NCBI GenBank assembly: GCA_973895155.1
Contig: OZ316892.1
Span: forward strand, 5,208,001 to 5,272,000
Direction: 5' to 3'
Source of the DNA: Marsupella aquatica
Taxonomy: Eukaryota > Marchantiophyta
DNA: 64,000 nucleotides
Within the stretch, counting starts at the first letter, position 1. Each line of letters starts with the position of its first letter. The notes beneath the pieces are model-generated. The model did no database searches and had not been told where the DNA came from. It saw only the letters and a program-made list of their open reading frames with translations. Of the stretch, positions 59,542 through 64,000 are shown in pieces. Made by a program: the position numbers and the translations under genes.

Positions 59542-62500
59542 CTAGTAAGGTTCAGTAATATCAACATGATATTGTGACCCAAATCCTTGACAGTGTATTG
59601 CAGCCTCATTGGCCAATTCCATGCACCTATCAATGAAAGCTTGTGGCAATTGTTGTTCACTATTTGGGAGAAGGGGCTGAGGCACAATGCTCTGGATTGG
59701 TCCTGTGTCTGTTGTTGGTGCTGTCAATTCAATACTATATTCAGTCTGTAGTAGTTGGTCTTCCCAAGGAAAGGGTGACACAGGTGGGTGCTCCAAATTG
59801 ACTGCATCACCATTATCCACCTGCATATGAAGGCAACTTTAAAATTTGTCCCTAGCATGAGACCACACATGCATGAAGCCCACAAGTAATGATATATACT
59901 TGTAAGAAGACTGTTAATGTTGGAATCCTTACTCTTGCCGGATCTATTGGCGTCACACTATGGACTTTATCACAAGATCTTTGGTTATGTCCAACCTGCC
60001 CACACTTACTGCACCTGCACTTCCCAGTGTTAGGCCCCGCTTTCTTTGCCCTCGATTGAACTTGAACAATTGGAAGTCCAGCAATAGTGTTTGCTGTTGA
60101 AAAGGGTTCCACCCTATTTGGATCATCATCTAGTGGATATCTCAAGAATAGTTGTCCAAGGGAGTCAATCACTTATTCTTCGCCTTCTCCAAGAGCCCTA
60201 GGTGGATGCCTCCCTCCACGACCCTGTTCGATGCGGACCATTCTATGTCTGCCCCTTTTCACAGCAGCCACAGGAGCAACACAATTTGGACTTGGCATTA
60301 AGTCTGATACAATAAAGCTAGGTAAAACATTGTCATACAAAGCCCTAATTGAAGCAGTCCGCCAACATTTGTGAAAATGAGCAGAATTTTTTTTGCCTTC
60401 CTGGTCATCCCAAGCCATTATATGCTCACATGGCCACACCCTTTCTTGCAGCTCCCAACAAGTGCAACATTTCTTTGGTGACAGTGACACTAGATACTCC
60501 TCACTTTGGGATGTAGTTTGAACCTTGGCTGTGGACGCACCATCATCAAACACCTGAGCATATGAAAACTTGGATATAATTACAAAACTATTCAAATAAA
60601 GAATACATTCATACTAGTGTATTTTAATTGAACACAGAGCTATTAAGAAGACATTGATGTTACAGTATATACAGAACACGTAGCTAGTAATGCATACACA
60701 AGACCAGGCATGAAGATTACCTGCCATTGACCAAACGTCTTGAGATTCTTGTTGTACCTGACCAGGGCTGGAATAGTGAGTACTTCCTGTCTCGCCAACG
60801 CAACTGCTTTCTTTTCTTTAAACTTTTGCTGAACATATACCCACATGCGCTCCATCAACTTGCAAGGAGCAAATTTGCGCAAGGGGAGTAAGCCTGAATT
60901 TGCTTGCTCAGCAGGGTTGCTTGTAACCTTTGCCATGCGGGGAAGTGGAAAGGCATGCCTGGCATAAATTTTTGCATCAAAACTTCTGATGTAGTCTACA
61001 GCATTTGCATTCTCATGTGCCTTGACGGACTCTGCCAGTCGCTTCAAACATGCTTCAAATCTGATACAGGTTCACAGGGAAAACATTGATGTTAATGTAT
61101 ACAATCATGTCATACACACAGAAAACACTTGTGTGAGTGATATGTACTTCACATTCTGTATTCGAGGAGAGGTAATATTACTGTATTGAACACTGAGTAT
61201 GCGCTATATACATAAGAAGACAAATGTATGTAAAATCAAAGCAATGAAGGTTTTTGGACTTACTGTCTTTCATCGTTGGCATATATGCATCCTGTAAAAA
61301 TATCTGCTGCTGCTTTGCCATGTCTGTTCTTGACATTAGCTCTCAGGTGGTTTGCACATGCTGCATGTATCTTACCTGGCCATACGTAACTCACAACGGC
61401 AAGTAGACCTTTTTGTCGGTCTGATATGAGTGGCATGTGAGGCGATTCAATGCCATACAATGATCTATCTACCAATTCCAGAAACCAGATCCAATTATCT
61501 GTGTTCTCAATTGGAGCTACTGCGTAACATAGAATCAATCCTTGGCCATTTCCATCCAAACATGTAGCTAAGAATAGTTGAGTGGGGTACTTCCTGTTCT
61601 TTGTATGACATGCATCAAGAGAGATGAGAGGTTGAATGTAGGTACATGCTTTTCGTATAGCTGATGGGCAAATGAAAGCTCGACAGAAAACGTTGGAGTT
61701 TTCCATTGGGGACCAGACTGCCACTGCACCAGGGTCAGTCTCTCTCACCCTGGCAATTAATTCCGAAATCATTTGAAACGTGTCTTCCTGCCCACCAAGG
61801 TGCAGATCCCGTACATAGTCTTTTGCTCGCCACATTTGGTGGTAAGTGCTGTTCTTTTTATAATCCCCTTGAAATCCGTAGAGTAGTTCTTTGACCGGCA
61901 CCTTCAAATTTCTACACACTCTAGGCGCCAGTGTGTCTCCTAACCACACTGCCTTTTGTGTTGGGCCCCTCCACTCTCCACTTGTGTTTAGATACTGGAC
62001 AATTGTGTTTCAGCTCACACACAGTAATGATATGAGCCCCGCTGTGAGCTTGCCAGTGACATCCGACCCTGAATGGGCAGTAGGCTGAACAATCTAAACC
62101 ATCTTCATCGTACTGTGGTGGGGGCCTAAACCTAGAAAACTCCCCGCATACTCCTGTGGTAGAAATCTTCCTGACTTTTACCGTGCCAGGGGCATGTGAC
62201 CCAGGTAGCCACACATTGCTATGCTGCACTACTGTGTGTGGTTTCTTTGCCATTGTTGTGTTCCTCTGGAGACAGTTTGGATCCAGAGGTCCAAGGGGTG
62301 CACGAACCTCCTATTGCAATCCACACAGAACATATTCATGTTATTGTATATGGAAACACAGAAGATAGTGGTGTCATTGTATACAAAATACACACCACAA
62401 TGGGGATGTTTATATGAAACATAGAAGACACTCATGACGTCGTATACAAAACATTGATGGTAAAATGCAAAGAAGACATTCCTGTTGAGGTATACCTGTG

Positions 62501-63449
62501 GAGCATTTGTGAGAACGATTGCCAAGACGATTGCTCCAGACTGGTTTGTTGATCCTGCCATCTGTTGAATAGCAATTTGAAACTCACGGTCTTCCATCTA
62601 CAATAGCAGCACAAACATACCATGCATCAAAACACAGAGTCACAAGTATTACATTTCTAACCCTTCAAAAAAACCACAATGATATAGGTATGGACTCTTG
62701 AAAAGCTTTACCTCTTCCACTGTCAATAATGGTTCTGCATAGGTATTGTGTGACCTTTGTGTCCCCCTTGGTTCGGATGTGATTCCTCTGTCACGGAACC
62801 CACTATACTCACCGTAACGACTGTTATAGTGCCAATCTAATTCATGTTCATCTTCATCATCCAATTCATGGATATACAGTGAATCTTCATCTTCTGAACT
62901 ATCACTACATTCAGAACTGTCTGGCCCAGGTCTGATGTCACCACTTGACTTCCTTTCATGTCGATGAGCAATCTTACTAAATCGGCAAACCCTTGTTCAA
63001 AAATTGGGGGCGGTTTTAAGTCTATACACTACTTGGCCATGCATCACAGCCCATGAGTCCAAACATCTATCAAATTCATCAAAATTGCTAAAACGCTCGC
63101 CCAGATGAATGCGGGCCGCCTCTGCTTCCACTGCAAAGAGCATTGTAGAATACATAATGAAGAACGTCTACCGGAGCAACAACTTCAACAGTGCAAAACT
63201 TATGATTCATACGGGAGCAACTTCAACTTCATACTTAAGCCAAACAAATCCTCCAATTTATACTAGAAGCACAATAGATTCACCTTTTTCGGGATTCTTC
63301 CCATCCAGGATTGATTTCAGATTTTTCAGATGTCTTCGTGTTGTTCCCCGCCTTGCTCTTTGTGGTGATTGCCTGTCAGAATCGGGAATGTCCACCTCAC
63401 AGACATCCCCTGGACGCCAAAGATTGATGTCACTTACATCATCTGCCAT
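59542..63449 (-). pseudogene. mudrA-like MULE transposase, three lesions
   Basis: Seven minus-strand exons: 63449-63284, 63130-62712, 62597-62496, 62310-61264, 61060-60721, 60553-59933 and 59820-59542. All joins are GT-AG with consistent phase; the intact product would be near 990 residues. In order it shows the MuDR N-terminal region (HLGERFSNFDEFDRCLDSW), a Cys/His segment (CPFRVGCHW ... HNC, about 62010-62090), the DDE core (LDACHTKN, SDRQKGL, then SNPAEQANSG holding the Glu), a SWIM finger (CTCWELQERVWPCEH about 60430-60475) and a CCHC knuckle (CSKCGQVGHNQRSC about 59970-60015). Lesions: TGA at 62997-62999, a one-base frameshift between about 61960 and 62015, and TAA at 60173-60175 between SWIM and knuckle. 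The total coding length is one base over a multiple of three, matching the frameshift. It is therefore probably dead unless read through or mis-assembled. Confidence 0.88.
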
Positions 63450-63928
63450 GATCCTGTACTTCAATGTGCATATGAGTACTATGCAGAGGTTAGTCATGTC
63501 CATTTAACGTAACGCTCAAAAACATTTACTAAGCCACATGCAATAGGGCTCTGCAGCCCATGAACTGACACCGTTTCCTAACATTGTTTGTGCCTTCAGT
63601 TTACACATTCTAACATCTGCACAGTAGTACCTTGTTTTCCTGTACAATCGATGGTGGTAGGTGCGTGCGTCGTGCGCCTCGTGTAAAGTTGAGTGTACTT
63701 GTTATCGGGCATGGACAAAAGTTGGGATGGGAGAATATTAAAAAATGCGGAGATTAGTTTACAAATAGAATACAATCATGTCAATGTATTCGCATTCGTG
63801 TAACATAACCCTAATGTTGATCGTGACGGCGTGGATGGGCAAATGCCCGATTTTGACTTCTAATTACGAGGTCCCGTTGCCTGATTACTGCGCGCTTGAC
63901 CCTAAACCGCCCCGACAATGTGCGCCTC
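63450..63928. other. MULE right subterminal region
   Basis: Upstream of the mudrA-like start; presumably its promoter and 5' UTR. No gene seen. Confidence 0.45.
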
Positions 63929-64000
63929 GACAATGTGCGCCCCGACAATGTGCGCCCTAAACAGAAATTTTGTTGAAGACATAAACCACGATGTATTCAC
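63929..64000 (-). repeat. Right TIR segment of the MULE (cut by window end)
   Basis: Exact inverse of 42418-42489. Going inward it has three tandem GCGCACATTGTC units where the left end has two. The match continues to the last base of the window. Confidence 0.9.

Larger units (their letters stand above)
42418..64000. mobile_element. Large MULE (Mutator-like) transposon, cut by window edge
   Basis: A 72-bp sequence at 42418-42489 is repeated exactly in inverse orientation at 63929-64000, and the match is still running at the window edge. The genes inside fit a MULE: a mudrA-like transposase on the minus strand near the right end and a convergent plus-strand accessory gene starting near the left end, as in maize MuDR. 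The visible span is 21.6 kb, of which 9.8 kb is a nested CACTA insertion. The outer ends and the 9-bp target duplication are not visible. The transposase gene is damaged, so this copy is probably not autonomous. Confidence 0.85.

Overview
The window looks like nuclear DNA of a land plant. It has three alpha-expansin genes with phase-matched GT-AG introns, a Ty1-copia retrotransposon, a MULE and a CACTA element, and long non-coding spacers. Nothing in it fixes the species. A seedless plant (bryophyte, lycophyte or fern) is my guess, not a demonstrated result. All gene models are read by eye from splice signals and reading-frame continuity.

Left part (1-42.4 kb): three same-strand alpha-expansin genes (2742-4004, 18176-19972, 34069-36367) lie about 15 kb apart as a loose tandem array. 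Each encodes a secreted wall-loosening protein with a double-psi beta-barrel carrying the HFD motif and a C-terminal grass-pollen-allergen-like domain. Genes 2 and 3 share two intron positions; gene 1 lacks the second intron and has a different loop before HFD. Between them lie decayed repeats, a likely tRNA-derived SINE, several minisatellites, a 2.1-kb degenerate satellite (39.6-41.8 kb), and a complete 6.7-kb copia element (21956-28690) with 5-bp target duplication, PBS, PPT and near-identical LTRs, whose gag-pol frame is broken three times.

Right part (42.4-64 kb): almost everything is one large MULE. A perfect 72-bp terminal inverted repeat begins at 42418 and returns in inverse orientation at 63929-64000, running off the window edge. 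Inside are a minus-strand mudrA-like transposase gene (seven exons, three disabling lesions), a minus-strand ORF joining two membrane segments to an RNase H1-type hybrid-binding domain (one stop), and a plus-strand multi-exon Pro/Ala-rich accessory gene built from repeated exon modules.

A 9.8-kb CACTA element (45868-55658, TSD ACC) is inserted in one of those repeated exons. It looks intact. It encodes a 1054-codon-class TNP2 transposase (Transposase_21, DUF4218 and DUF4216 regions), a TnpA-like acidic/coiled-coil protein on the opposite strand, and a SET-domain (lysine methyltransferase-like) protein. The SET exon sits between a small Cys-rich first exon and the main transposase exon. The first exon ends in phase 0 and can join in frame either to the SET exon or to the transposase exon, so one promoter could produce both proteins by alternative splicing. 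TGCGAA-type subterminal motifs are found at both ends and also in the divergent promoter and in an intron of the TnpA-like gene. This self-contained transposase, DNA-binding protein and chromatin-modifier set is the most interesting system in the window.
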